Positions 23,796-35,687 of a stretch of 64,000 nt of DNA are shown here, piece by piece (position 1 is the first letter of the stretch; the number at the start of each line of letters is the position of its first letter). Below the pieces are notes generated by a model, which was not told the origin of the DNA, did no database searches, and worked only from the letters and a program-made list of their open reading frames with translations. The translations under genes and the position numbers were made by a program. The stretch is from NCBI GenBank assembly GCA_015698045.1, contig BLAL01000050.1:558001-622000 (forward strand). The letters run 5' to 3'. The stretch comes from Rhizophagus clarus. Lineage: Eukaryota; Glomeromycota; Glomeromycetes; Glomerales; Glomeraceae.

Positions 23796-24654
23796 TATAT
23801 TTTTTAAATAATATAATAAAATAATTAGAAATATAAAAATTAAATGCCTTAAAAGAAAAAGAAAAAACTTTCTTTCCTTTCGTTCATTTTGCATTTTGAA
23901 AATATTATTTTATCATATAGGAAGTTCTCTTAAATAAAGGATTTCATGTAAAGAAGTTATCTTGCATGTCACTAAAATATTTACATATCAACTTGGAGTC
24001 TACTACTTATGTTTATTAGGTCCAGTAGTATTTTTGGAAATTTTTCAAGATTTTGAATTCAGAGTCAAAGACTTCAAGTTAGAAGAGAGAAATCTTCACT
24101 ATGCTTGATGGCTGAAGTTTGTTTTCTTATTTAAGGTGTTATTCTTGAAAATGGTTAGTATTTTTCCCCATTTATCTAGTTTTTTCTCCTGCCTTTAGAC
24201 AGATGGTTTTCTAGGAGTTATGACTTTTTTTTTTTTTTTTTTTTTTTGTTATTTTTTCTTGTTTTTCTTTTTTGCCTTCTATTTTTTAAAATAATCTGAA
24301 GGATAGTAAAATATTCTAAAATTGATTGATATAGACAGTTTGGCATTTTTCTTTTTGAGAGAGTTGGACATTTATTAAGAAAGGGGGGGTGCAGATTTAG
24401 GTATTCAATTCTCGAGTAGGTCAGATTACATTGAACACGTGTTGAACTATCATAGGTTTTTTACTGCAGTTTTCTTAATAATCTCTGAATACACTGATTA
24501 AATGAATTTTAGAAACTTAAATGGTTTGTCCAGATATAGCCAAGTTGGCCAACTTATTTGAAGCTTTATTGAATAAGTAATATTTTAACTTTGCAATATA
24601 GTTATAAGAGGAAATTTTTATTTTTTGTAACCAGTACATCAGGAAATTTTATAG

Positions 24655-25235
24655 GGCGAAAAATTGCGTAAGTTTACGATTTTGTAAGTTTACGAAAGTT
24701 TATGGCATAATATTTCAAAAAATTTTGAAATATTACATAAGTTTACAATTTCGTAAGATTTATGTGATATTACGGTCAAAATATTATGCAAGTTTTTAAT
24801 ATCGTAAGATTTACGTAATATTACGGTCAAAATATTTCAAAAATTTACAAGACTGTAAACCTGCATAATATTACGGTTAAAATATTTTAAAAATTTATGA
24901 AACTGTAAACCTGCATAATATTACAGTCAAAATATTCTGCAAATTTATGAAACTGTAAACCTGCGTAATATTACGGTTAAAATATTTTAAAAATTTACAA
25001 AACTGTAAACCTGCGTAATATTACAGTTGAAATATTTCGAAAATTTACGAGACTGTAAACCTGTGTAATATTACGGTTAAATATTTCAAAAATTTACGAA
25101 AATGTAAACCTGCGTAATATTATGGTTGAAATATTTTGAAAATTTACGAGACTGTATACTTGCGTAATATTACGGTTAAAATATTTTAAAAATTTACGAG
25201 ATTGTAAATCTGCGTAATATTACTATTTGATTGTT
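24655..25235. repeat. ~50-bp tandem repeat, about 11 copies
   Basis: Core unit: TTTACGAGACTGTAAACCTG, then CGTAATATTACGGTTAAAATAT. The middle copies are 80-95% alike; the first three are shorter and diverged. No unique spacers, so this is a minisatellite and not a CRISPR array. Confidence 0.88.
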
Positions 25236-25730
25236 AAAGTTGCGTATGCAGTAGAACATATACAAGGGGCATGTAATACTATTAAATAATCAAAAATAAT
25301 ATAAACACCTTTTCTTTTCTTTTCTTTTAAGTTTGAGAAAGCAAATTTATTTTTATTTACGAATTTTTTATTATTTACAATTTTTATGTTAAAAATTAAA
25401 GTAAATTCTAATTTTTATTATAATTTAATAAAAAAATACACATTTGATACTTGTTCGCTACTATTTTATAAAATAGTACCCAGGCTGTATGGCATGGATG
25501 TCAGTATCAATCACAGTCCAAAAAAACATGAGTCTCCAGCCGATATTTGGTACAGACTGAGCCTAGCTACTCACTTAATAAATAAAAAATAAAAATAATT
25601 ATCTTCTACGATATGTAGGTAAGTTTTTCCTTCTCTTACGATCATCACGCATGACAAAAATTGATCAAATTTATCAAATTTAAAATATGAATGTAAATAT
25701 TAATTATAAATTTTATTATAGTATAATTAC

Positions 25731-26221
25731 TCGGCCTCTCCCAAAATCTCGTTCTAAATTCGCAATAATATTTTTGGCCAGTACGCGTCTACAGCTGCCA
25801 CCCAGAGTTTCTATTACGATAAAGGACAGTTCTAAATATCAAAATCAATTTGAATATTTGATAAATACATTTAATTTATATGAATGTAATTTTATTTATT
25901 TACTTACATGATAATCCCTGACGAGGTTCCTCCACTTTTGGCTGCACTGTTGCCCAGAAACTCTCGTACGAAATATTTTATTTATTCTGATTCAATTAAA
26001 TGGATTGGTTAATTTGAATTTAAATTCTTTCTTAAAGAAATTATAGATATTTGTCATATGAACCTATTGGCAACAGAGTCCCAAAAATCATGGCGGCTTC
26101 TACCATTAATATTGTGGTAGGCGCAATTTCTGTCTCAGTATATGTCAACCAGCTCATCTATCATAGTCCAGTTCCAATGAACGTTATAATGAGAATGACG
26201 TGAACGTGTATGATGAGACAT
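25731..26221 (-). pseudogene. Myb/SANT-like DNA-binding domain protein, broken
   Basis: Minus-strand exon 1 is 26221-26064 (ATG at 26219-26221), exon 2 is 25962-25908 and a probable exon 3 is 25831-25731. Exons 1 and 2 join in phase to give WNWTMIDELVDIY, a stop, DRNCAYHNINGRSRHDFWDS, VANRVSGQQCSQKWRNLVRD. The three spaced Trp residues of helices 1-3 are those of trihelix/SANT-like DNA-binding domains. TGA at 26135-26137 replaces what should be a Trp. Exon 3 reads GQKYYCEFRTRFWERP in a shifted frame with a TAG at 25789-25791. The protein would bind DNA; in PIF/Harbinger-like and related transposons such a protein accompanies the nuclease, which fits its place inside the putative 3.4-kb element. 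No nuclease gene was found nearby. Confidence 0.6.
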
Positions 26222-27019
26222 TATTAGATTAGATTTGATTTTTATAATTTGATTTTGGGATGAGTAAAAATTTGGGTAGAAAGAAAGTCGTAAAATGTCA
26301 CTTTAAATAAAATTTAAACAATACCTCTTTGGATTGATTTTATTTCTCATTTCAATTAAAATTTAATTTATTACACTGTCATCATTAAACATATTAATTA
26401 AATCTCGTGCAGATATGGATTATCTAAATATAAATATCATGATTAATAAAAAAAAATCTTAGTTTGATTTCATATCAATATATCATATTTAAAAATAAAA
26501 ACAATTATATTCTGATTAAATATTTTGCGTACATTTCTTAAAAAAATCATAAAAAAAATCTTGTACATCGTACATATATGCAATTACTAAATATGATCCC
26601 CTTGTGATAAATAAAAAATTACGCAACACAAATTCAACACAAATTTAACAAATTTAACGAAATTTGGCCAAAATTAATAATTTTTTACCAGAATTATCAA
26701 CACAAATTAAACACAAATTAAACACAAGTTTCAGTCACGATTTATTTATATCATGCCCGCATTGTTGATAATTAAATAAATAAATCTGCATGATATGATT
26801 GTGCATGATTGCATATACAGTATTGTATTTTCTGACCAATCAAAATTAGGCTGATCCTTGCATGTGATTTAATCTGCACGCGTTTTTTGTCCTATTTATT
26901 TTTTGTCTCTTTATTTCTTTATTTTTTTGTTCAATATTTTTCTCTTCTTTTTATTATTTCTTTATCCTTTTGTTCAATATTTTTTAATTATATATAGAAT
27001 ATTTACATATATTTCATAA

Positions 27020-27545
27020 TTTATTGCTTTGCAGGTATAGAAATATTTGTTTATTAATACTAATTATTTCATTATTTTTTACTTCTTTTTTACTTTGTAT
27101 CGTAATACTGACAATAATATACATGTTTCCTTTATTTCTTTTTACTTGTATTTTAATACTAACAATCAATACTAACAATACTAATTATATTTTTTTTTAT
27201 TCCTTTTACTTAATACTAACAACATGTTTATTTTTTATTTTGTCTCCTCTTTCTTTTATTTTTAGTTTATTCTTTGCAGGTATAGAAATATTTGTTTATT
27301 AATACTAATTATTTTCGTTTTCTTTTTACCTCTGTTACTTTGTGTCATAATACTAACAATAATATCCATATTTCCTTTATTCCTTTTTACTTTTACTTCA
27401 ATACTAACAATACTAACAATACTAATTATGTTTTTTTTACTCCTTTTACTTAATACCAACAACATGTTTATTTTTCCTCTTTCTTTTATTTTTAGTTTAT
27501 TCTTTGCAGGTATAGAAATATTTATTTATTAATACTAATTGTTTT
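27020..27545. repeat. ~240-bp tandem repeat, 2-3 copies
   Basis: TTTGCAGGTATAGAAATATT followed by TGTTTATTAATACTAATT starts copies near 27028, 27276 and 27508 (spacings about 245 and 232). The interior is made of TACTAACAATA motifs and T-rich tracts. Further degenerate TACTAACAATA sequence continues to about 27740. Frames here stay open only because of low complexity. Confidence 0.75.
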
Positions 27546-28037
27546 AATACTAACACGTTTTTTACCCTAATTGTTACTTTATATCGTAATACTAATAATA
27601 CTATCTACGTTTTCTTTTTTTCTTTTACTTGTACTTTAATACTAACGATAATATCCATGTTTCTACTGTTTCTTTAACTCTTTTTACTCTAATATTAACA
27701 ACACTAACAATACTAACAATATTTCTTTTATCTTTATATCTAATACCAACGTTACTATAGCTGTTTCTCTTCTTTTTACATCTAATTGTATCGTTACTCT
27801 TTCTTTTTTTACTTTTATATATTCTGTATATAGTAATAAATACTTGTAATTTTTTATAATTTAATTCATATTATATCTAATAAAATATACATTATATAAA
27901 CTTATAGTACAAAAATGAATTTTGAAACATTACAAAATATTTATGTAAAATTACGAATTGTCAAAATATTTTAAAAAGTTGCAAAATATTACGCAATAAA
28001 ATTACAAAATATTACAAACTGTGAAATTATCCTGATG

Positions 28038-28782
28038 TATGAACTGGCTTTTTTTAGCTCTATTGGGTTGAGACTATGCAACTTACTTAATATGCTTAGA
28101 GAAAGGATAGTTGTTTAAGAAGGGAAGCTTATAGTGTGGTTGATGCTCATAAGTGATATTTTAGTTATACTTTAAGTATACTAATGTTATCTTGCAGGAT
28201 CTGGATACTTTTTTTGTATTTTCACTTAATTTTCACTTGAGGGGTTTCATAATAATTGATTTGTTTAGTTCTTTATGTTCTAGTTTTAATTTGATTAATA
28301 CTTTGATACTCATATTTTTTAATGTATTAAAGTTGGCTTGTTTTTAATTTCAGCTTCTCTTATTATTGAAAAATAAAAATAAAAATTAAATACTTTAAAA
28401 AAAAGAATTAAAAATTATATATTCAATAAAAAAAAAAGGTAAAGAAAGTCTTATTAATTATAATTACAAATAGTAATTTTATAATTTTGTATTTTATATA
28501 TAAGATTATAAAAAGAAAAAGGAATTAAATACAAAATTTATATTTATAAAACAAATAAATAAAATTTTTGCTAAGATTTTTTAGTATTTTTTATAAAAAA
28601 ATTAAAAAAAAATTAATTACATTGATTTTTCATTTATTAAAAAAATTTTTTTTTTTGAATGTTAAAAATATATAATTATTTATTAAATAAATATAAGATT
28701 ACAAAATAATTACTATTAATTTATATCTAGTATCTTATAGGATTATGATATCAATTATTTTACTCATATTTAATATGTGATA
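28038..28782. other. AT-rich gene-free region
   Basis: No supported gene; A/T-rich with T and A runs. Confidence 0.3.
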
Positions 28783-28969
28783 TATAAATACTATCCAAAT
28801 TCAAAATAATTTGAAATTATGATAATCTAAATGTATAAATTCAAATTAATTTATAAATTATACTATATATAAAATCTATAATTTGTACATCTAGAATTTA
28901 AAAATTATGATAACTAAAATGTACAAATTAATTTAAGATTTACTTAAAGTAATTTGGGTGACATTTATA
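28783..28969. mobile_element. ~187-bp MITE (TATAAATACTATCC termini)
   Basis: The left end TATAAATACTATCCAAATT is the near inverse of the right end AATTTGGGTGACATTTATA. The internal arms carry AAATGTACAAATTAATTT-like inverted sequences. A second copy of about the same length is at 58771-58954, which confirms the limits. Confidence 0.78.
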
Positions 28970-29624
28970 ATATAATACCTATTACCAATAATATGTATTG
29001 TATATTATAGAGATCATTATAGTATTCACTTTATACTTACATTAAAAATTAAATGAATAAAACAATTATCAAAATAATTTCTAAATTTATTTTAATATTG
29101 ATATAATATCCAATTTATTATAATCATTAAGATATAATCATTATTAAGCACTTTTTTATTCAATATTACAATCAATATTTCATAATAATTATTATATACT
29201 ACTATGTGACATAATAATAGCCAATCATTTTACATTGACCTATCTAATAATTTTATAATATGCTATATTTACTATATTTTTAATTAAAACCGGTTTTTTA
29301 TTAAAATATTTTTTATAAAAAAAAAAAAAATTTAATAAATAATCAAAAAATATTTTTTAATATTTTGATAATATTGTATTTTTTTTTTTAAATAAATATA
29401 ATAATATAATTAAAAGTACTATAAAAAATCAACTTAAAATATCTGCTAATTTAAATTCAAAAAAAAAAAAATAATTAAAATTTCTATCAAAAATTTTTTT
29501 AACATTAAATAATTTTATGAATATAAATAAAAAATTTTAATATTACATAAAGTTTTCTTTTAAAAATAATAATATAACTTTTTGCAATCTGTAAAATTGA
29601 AAAATACAAAAAAATGTAGTTTAA
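28970..29624. other. Extremely AT-rich, no gene
   Basis: Nothing beyond A/T-rich low-complexity sequence and A/T runs. Confidence 0.3.
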
Positions 29625-30060
29625 ATTCTATAATAATAATAGTTAATTTTATCTTTTTTATTTTACAAATAAGGGTAATTTTTTAAAAAAAACAAAAAAA
29701 AAATGGATTATAAATTCTATAAAATATGATATCAATAATAATTTTCTCAATAATTATAATACTGATGAACTAGATATTTTTTTTTTTAAAAAAAAAACAG
29801 CAGGTAATAATAATAGTTAGTTTTGTTTTTTTTTATTTTGCAAAGGGTAATTTCTATAATTTAATCAAAAAAAAAAAATTGTAGTATAAATTCTTTAAAA
29901 TGCAATCTTTTTAAGAATTATAATACTGAAAATTAGATATTTTTTTTTTTTTTTTTAAAAAAAAAAAAACAATAGATAATAATAAAAGTTGGTTTGTTTT
30001 TTTTTTATTTTGCAAAGAAACTTTCTAGAATTTAATTAAAAAAATAAAAAAAAAAAAAAA
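29625..30060. repeat. ~170-bp diverged tandem repeat, about 2.5 copies
   Basis: The order 'AATAATAGTTAGTTTTG, T-run, ATTTTGCAAAGGGTAA, A-run, TATAAATTCT, ATAATACTGA, AGATATT, T-run/A-run' recurs near 29630, 29800 and 29970. The T-run/A-run junctions are potential hairpins. Confidence 0.6.
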
Positions 30061-32160
30061 CCTAGAATGCTAAGTTAGTAAGTTGCCAAAACTGGATTGA
30101 AGAAGCAAGCAAGCATTAAAAGTATTTGCCAGCATCAGTTTTTTTTTAATACTTTTAAGCACAATGTTTGGCTTTTATCAGTTTAACCATTATTAATAGT
30201 ACTGTAATAATATAATCATCATGCAAGATGTCTAAATGACTACGAACTTGGATTTTTTTCTTTGTATCATAAAATGCTATTCCCATATATTTTTAGTGAG
30301 TTCATATGATATGCAAAGAAATCGGCAGAAATACAAATATCTAAATAAATACAAAAAAATTTTCAAAATTCAAATCTATAACTAAATTGATTATTAGAGT
30401 TCGATGACTCAAACTTAATTTAAATATTTGTCGTCAAGTTTATTATTATTAATCACAGTTGTCACAATCATACTTTCAATAATCATATGTCTTTATCATA
30501 CGATTTTCATGTAAAGATGTGACGATGCATAGATACTAATAATGTTAAAAACGTGTTACTCATGCATAAATAACATACGATATTTTGGTTCAACGAAACG
30601 GTCAATTCAATTTCGATCTGTCAAATAAATTCTCATTAAAATTAATGTTTTAGGATGAAAAATTTAATGAGAACTCTTGGCTTTCGAGTTTCGGTATCTC
30701 CGAATTACATGACATAATAATATTTGAACAAATCATCCATCTTTTAATATATGTAGTAATATAAATATAAATATCACTTCTTGGCTTGGCAGCTTAAAAA
30801 AAAAATTAATAATGCAAATTATTTATCGTTAAACATCTCCTTACAATCGTTTTACGTAAAACACGTGATTTTATTTGTGGTCTTTGTGTATAATTGTTCT
30901 CAAATCTAGGGTGATACAATACGATGAAAATTTCTCAAATATGCATAAATTAATCTACGTTACATTACTAATTATGTAAAAAATCTAGTACAAAAATGAT
31001 CCAAAAGATTGCGTGATTACAATTTTAAACTTTGGTTGATAACCAATCAGAGAAAGGATATTCAATTTTACAAAAAAAACACTATTATTAATCAAACTTT
31101 ATATATCCTTTTTCAAAAATCGGGGGATCTTGAAAAGAATTTTAAGCTCATTCATTATAAAGAGAAAATAAAAATGCGGTGTAACACAGACCGCTCCAAA
31201 GATATCATTCAATTGTTTAAAAGGAGCCTGCTTTCTATTATAACACAGGAATTCTTAAAATCTTTATTACCTCATACATATTACATATTATTATTATACA
31301 TACATATTATTATTCAAAATTACCAGAAAGAAAAAAAAAAAAGTATTACATTACTCAAAATCGACGATTATCTTGAAAAAAAAACAATAATTTAATTTTT
31401 AATTAATAAAATGTTACCTATTGGTACATACGGATAACTAAAAGTTTCGATCAAACGTTTTAATTCATTGAAAACTTTAATTTTATCTTGCACCAAATTG
31501 TGGGTGATTTTTTTAAGTTTTATAAAATCGAATGATATATTCGGCGTAATTATGCACTAACCAATTACGATATAAATTTTAATGAGTTAAAACCGTTTCA
31601 TTCATTATATAAATGAGAATGAGGGGCTAACAAGACAAGCTTACGCGATAAATTATTTTTACCGCCTTACGGTCTTACGGTGATTACAGAGGTGATTACA
31701 AAAAGAAGGTTCGGAAGAAGTGGGAAGAGGTAAGAGAACGGAAATAATACTTGGAAATAAAAAATGGGACAGAAAGCAGAAATATCTGACATTTAGTGAA
31801 ATAATATTTCAATGAAACATTTGTAATTTTTAAAAACAATTATCATAGTTTCAACATGGCGGATATTTACATTTGGAAAATATGTTGCAAATGTGTGGAA
31901 TAATCTGTGGAGCAATGTGTGTAGTAATCTGTGGAGCTATGCGTGGAGTAATGTGTGAAGCAATGTGTGGAGCAATGTGTGGAGCAATGTGTGCAATGTG
32001 TTGGAGTAATGGTTCGCGAAATTTTGATACGATTCATAATTGAACCATTTTTTTCTTTCTAATTTAGTATTACATCTACTGGTACAACTGTAATAATCAC
32101 TGGTGGCGGCGTCATAATTTGAAATTATCATAATCAAAATCTTAAAATACCAACGTACAA
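30061..32160. other. Gene-poor region
   Basis: No gene could be supported. A frame at 31009-31395 lacks an ATG at its start, is Ile/Lys-rich and shows no domain. A block of mildly higher GC (31620-31780) carries no recognisable feature. The 12-bp repeat near the right end is listed separately. Confidence 0.3.
31885..32010. repeat. 12-bp tandem repeat (GTGTGGAGCAAT)
   Basis: Roughly nine units of GTGTGGAGCAAT with small variants (ATCTGTGGAGCA, GCGTGGAGTAAT). The 12-bp period keeps reading frames open on both strands (TLLH repeats on minus, CGAM repeats on plus), so the minus-strand frame 31937-32206 is not evidence for a gene by itself. Confidence 0.8.
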
Positions 32161-32471
32161 ATGAATACCAATTATGTGACAAATTGCAACATGAATTCGG
32201 AGTCAAGAGGTAAGAAAAAACAAATTAAGTACTGTAAATGTGTAGATCCCTTTGTTTATTAAAAAAAGAATAATAAATACGAAAATCTTAAACAGGATGA
32301 ACCTAAAAGACGTTTAATGTTTGATAGGACTTCCCCGGTTGCAAAAGTTTCAAATTTTTAGCCGATAAATCTGAAAGAGTCAACATGAGATGATTGTTGA
32401 GTATTTACTACAATATTTAATATATTTAATATTCAAATTACAAATTAACCAATATTCCATTATTTATACAG

Positions 32472-32576
32472 CGGAAATCTCGATCCCGGAACCTTCGATT
32501 TGCCGGAGTTGGGGGGTTTGGAACGGATTATGATTTCGATATATCGGAATTCTTGAATTATATCGGATTCTTCTAA
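32472..32576 (+). CDS. Candidate 3'-terminal exon of an unidentified gene
   Basis: After a clear acceptor (TTATTTATACAG, ending 32471) a 34-codon frame reads RKSRSRNLRFAGVGGFGTDY, then DFDISEFLNYIGFF, and stops at TAA 32574-32576. Its base composition is markedly less A/T-rich than the surroundings. Upstream candidates are an ATG exon at 32161-32209 (MNTNYVTNCNMNSESR, donor GTAAG) and a segment from 32298 reading DEPKRRLMFDRTSPVAKVSN, but the phases could not be reconciled. Family unknown. Confidence 0.4.
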   Translation, partial: RKSRSRNLRFAGVGGFGTDYDFDISEFLNYIGFF

Positions 32577-35500
32577 TGGAACGGATGAGACCGGTTTATA
32601 TAAAGTTATCGAGACATTACCAGTGTAATATGGTAAAGGCTTTTTTATTCGCGCTTTATTATATTTATACTAAATAGGAAAAGCCTAGTTACAGGATTCA
32701 CAAAGTACATATCACTGTTGTATATCAAAAAATCGAAAATCATGGCTTCTTATGCGTCTTTATCGACAAATTATATGGAATAAATTAATAAACAAACAAT
32801 AATCAAACGTTTAAAGTGAAACATGATGTGCGCATGAATAATTTGAAGAGGAAAAAAAAAAAAATTGATATTAATAGATTTATAGATAGAATCGAAAAAA
32901 AGAAATATTCCTGATGTTAGATATGTTAAAAGTATTATGTGATAATAAAGAATTAAAGATACCAACAAAATTTCCTGGACGGTGATCTAAATAAAGAATT
33001 CCCCGTATGAAAATAATAAAACAATGATAATCTTTTTATTGAAAAATTCCTTTCAAAGTGAATCAAATGTTGTAATCACAATGTGATATAAGAAAAGAAT
33101 ATCACAAAAAGGGATAAGAAAGAAGGTACGGGAAGCCCGGCTAATAAGCGCGCACAATAAATCATATGACAACAAAAATAATAAAAAATAAAAAGAACAA
33201 CCGGCAAAAATCAAGGTATCACATTCGCCCTCTTACCAAATAAAAATCTCATTGATGTGTTCAGTTCGGCACATCAAATTGAAGGGGCGTAAGAGTATGT
33301 ATTATTTAGGAGTTAATATAAATATATATATTCATCATATTTAAAAAGCTAAAAAAGCGATTGTCTTACAATCCTCAAAATCAATTTACGCCCGTTGTCG
33401 TGTATTAACCATTTAAATATATATTTGATTAACTACTACTATATTATAAAGCATTTTTGCGTACTCAGGAAAATAAATCGTATACATCGTACAAGTTTGT
33501 ATAATTCATTCCGTTGTTTATGTAAAGTTTTCCCGAAATTTATCAATCCATTCAACATTCCCTTTTTTAAAATGTTTAATTCAATTTTCTTTTAGCCGTA
33601 TTAAAGTTGTAATATAAAATTTTTTTTTTTTTTATTATTATTAAGAGAAAAAAAAGGGAGCAAATTATACGATCGTGACTGCATACACTATTTCACAATG
33701 CATAAATAAATTATGCACTGAATAATAAAATTAAATTTGTCCGAAATAATATATTTTCACGTTAATGAACTTTTTTAAGTTATAACGATAACGTACAATC
33801 GAAACGATTCGTTACTCATAAACAAAGGAAAATAATAATAATAATAATAAAAATTTATATAATACGTATAAACACAACAAATAATACATAATAATAGAAT
33901 AATACAATAAATAAATACAATAATTATTTTATAATTTGGAAGAAGAATAATTTTTTTTTTTTTTTTTTTTTGTTTTGGGGAAAAAAAATAAATGCTTAAA
34001 AATTTCAAAGTTTAAAATCCGATTCTTGATTTATATACTGATTACATAACATTTCACATAAATCTCGTTATCATCTCATCTAATTAATTACTAAAATTAT
34101 TATTATTCGGGGGTATTATAAATATTGGTTACAACTGTGACGGGATTACGGGATAATTCTATCTGTAAAAAAAAAAAATGATGACGTAGATCCCGACCAA
34201 TCGGTGATGCCCGCATCCTTGTTAAAAAAAGTGAAATCATAGAGTGATATATATTTTATTATATAAAAAAATATATAAAGTATGTATGTATGTAAAATAA
34301 CAATATGTTTATTCAAATCTTAATTTAGAATTACCAGCTACTTCGCCCAGCGAGTACCAATGTTCTTGTATTAAACATTGTTGAACGATATATATTTTTA
34401 TCTATATATATATTTTTATATTTATATATATATAATACACTTTTTTTAATTTAATTTATTTCTATTTATGTTTTTCATTTAAAAACCCTTTCGTTTTGAA
34501 ATCCAATCACATAATGAATGTCTTTTTCGCGCTTTTGAATTAAATTATATTACAGTAAGTGGAAAACTCCTTATTATTTATAAATAAATAAAAGGAAAAT
34601 AATTATAAATATTGAAAATAAAATGAATGCGCATTTTGTAGCAAAATAAAAAAAAAAAAAATTATTTAGGGAAGGGCTTTCTTTCACGCGGTGATGATCG
34701 TTTTAACTTCAATTGAATTCTTAACAAACAAACAATTACTTTTTTTTTTTATAGTTACAGTAAAAAATAATATATCGATAAATGAATCTTTTGCATTATC
34801 GAATATTTTTCTTTATTTTATTTTAAATATTATATTCGGACCTCCTATGCTAATTTTGATCTGTGCATATTATATTATTATTGTAAAAAAAAAAAAAAAA
34901 AAAAAAAAATATAAGCTCAGATTCCAATCAATTTTTTAAAAAGCATTTCTTTCTCCTTTGAGTAAAAAGAGTATATAAATATAAAAAAAAAAACTCATGA
35001 ATATTTCGCTGAATTTTAGTATTTAACCCATTTCTCTCCCTCCTTTTTTTCTGAAATAATTCAGATAAACGATATAAACGTTCGTAAAAAAAATATTCAA
35101 CTTTTGAGTTTTTTTTTCTTCTTTTTATAAACTATATATTCATGTAAGTTTTGTTTTGTTTTTCTTTTTTTTCACTTTTTTTTCTCTTTCCCTCTTTTTT
35201 AATTCATGAAAAGATATTTGATTATTGGTTGGTTTGAATACAATTATTAAATTTTACCTCAATCAAATGAGATTTGATATGAACAATGTAATTTTTCTTA
35301 TTTAAAAACCATACAATTTTCTCTTCGACATTTTTTTTTTTTTTGTTTTCTTTTTTTTCAAAAAAAAGAAAAAAAGAAATTAAATTTTCCTTTATTCAAA
35401 AAAAAATTCAGAAGAAAAAAAATCAATTTTTTTTTTTTCTAAAAATATTTCTGGTTTTAACCTTTTCTTTTACTTTTTACTTTCATTTTTTTTTTCATTT

Positions 35501-35687
35501 TTTTTTTTATTTTTATTTTTATTAATTTTATTTCTTTTTTTTTTTTATTTTAATTTTTTTTTTTTTTTCTTTTGAATATATAATCTAAAACCTTTGAATT
35601 TTTTTTTTCTTTCAATAGTTCGATTAGAGAAAGGAAATCAAAAATCGTCGTTTTCGATCAAAAAAAAAAAAAAAAAAAAAATAAGAA
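32577..35687. other. Gene-poor region and upstream sequence of the HMG-box gene
   Basis: No gene supported. 33950-33975 and 34880-34910 are long T/A runs. From about 35040 to 35620 the plus strand is almost pure pyrimidine with T-runs of 8-12, ending 30-60 bp before the HMG-box ATG; a 22-nt A-run lies at 35660-35681. Such tracts are typical of fungal promoters and 5' UTRs, but no TATA box or start site can be picked out. Confidence 0.4.

Larger units (their letters stand above)
24637..28037. mobile_element. Putative 3.4-kb DNA transposon (CATCAGGA termini)
   Basis: The left end reads TA|CATCAGGAAATTTTA and the right end, reverse-complemented, TA|CATCAGGATAATTTCAC. The match is short (about 14 bp) with a TA flank on both sides, so limits are tentative. 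Inside are a 50-bp tandem array, a broken minus-strand Myb/SANT-like gene and a ~240-bp tandem repeat. Sequences near the right end (ATTACGCAATAAAATTAC) resemble the array at the left end, supporting one element. Confidence 0.45.

Noticed and set aside
24655..25235. Regular ~50-bp repeat that superficially resembles a CRISPR array
   Set aside because: The whole period is repeated with no unique spacers, copies drift gradually, and the genome is eukaryotic.
27024..27302. 92-codon hydrophobic frame that looks like a membrane protein
   Set aside because: It lies within the ~240-bp TACTAACAATA tandem repeat and is a product of T-rich low complexity.
31009..31395. 128-codon plus-strand frame
   Set aside because: No ATG at its start, Ile/Lys-rich, no domain, no splice support; consistent with chance in A/T-rich DNA.
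33775..34008. Minus-strand 77-codon frame with a hydrophobic Tyr/Ile-rich run
   Set aside because: Built from TAA microsatellite and A/T homopolymers; no start context or domain.
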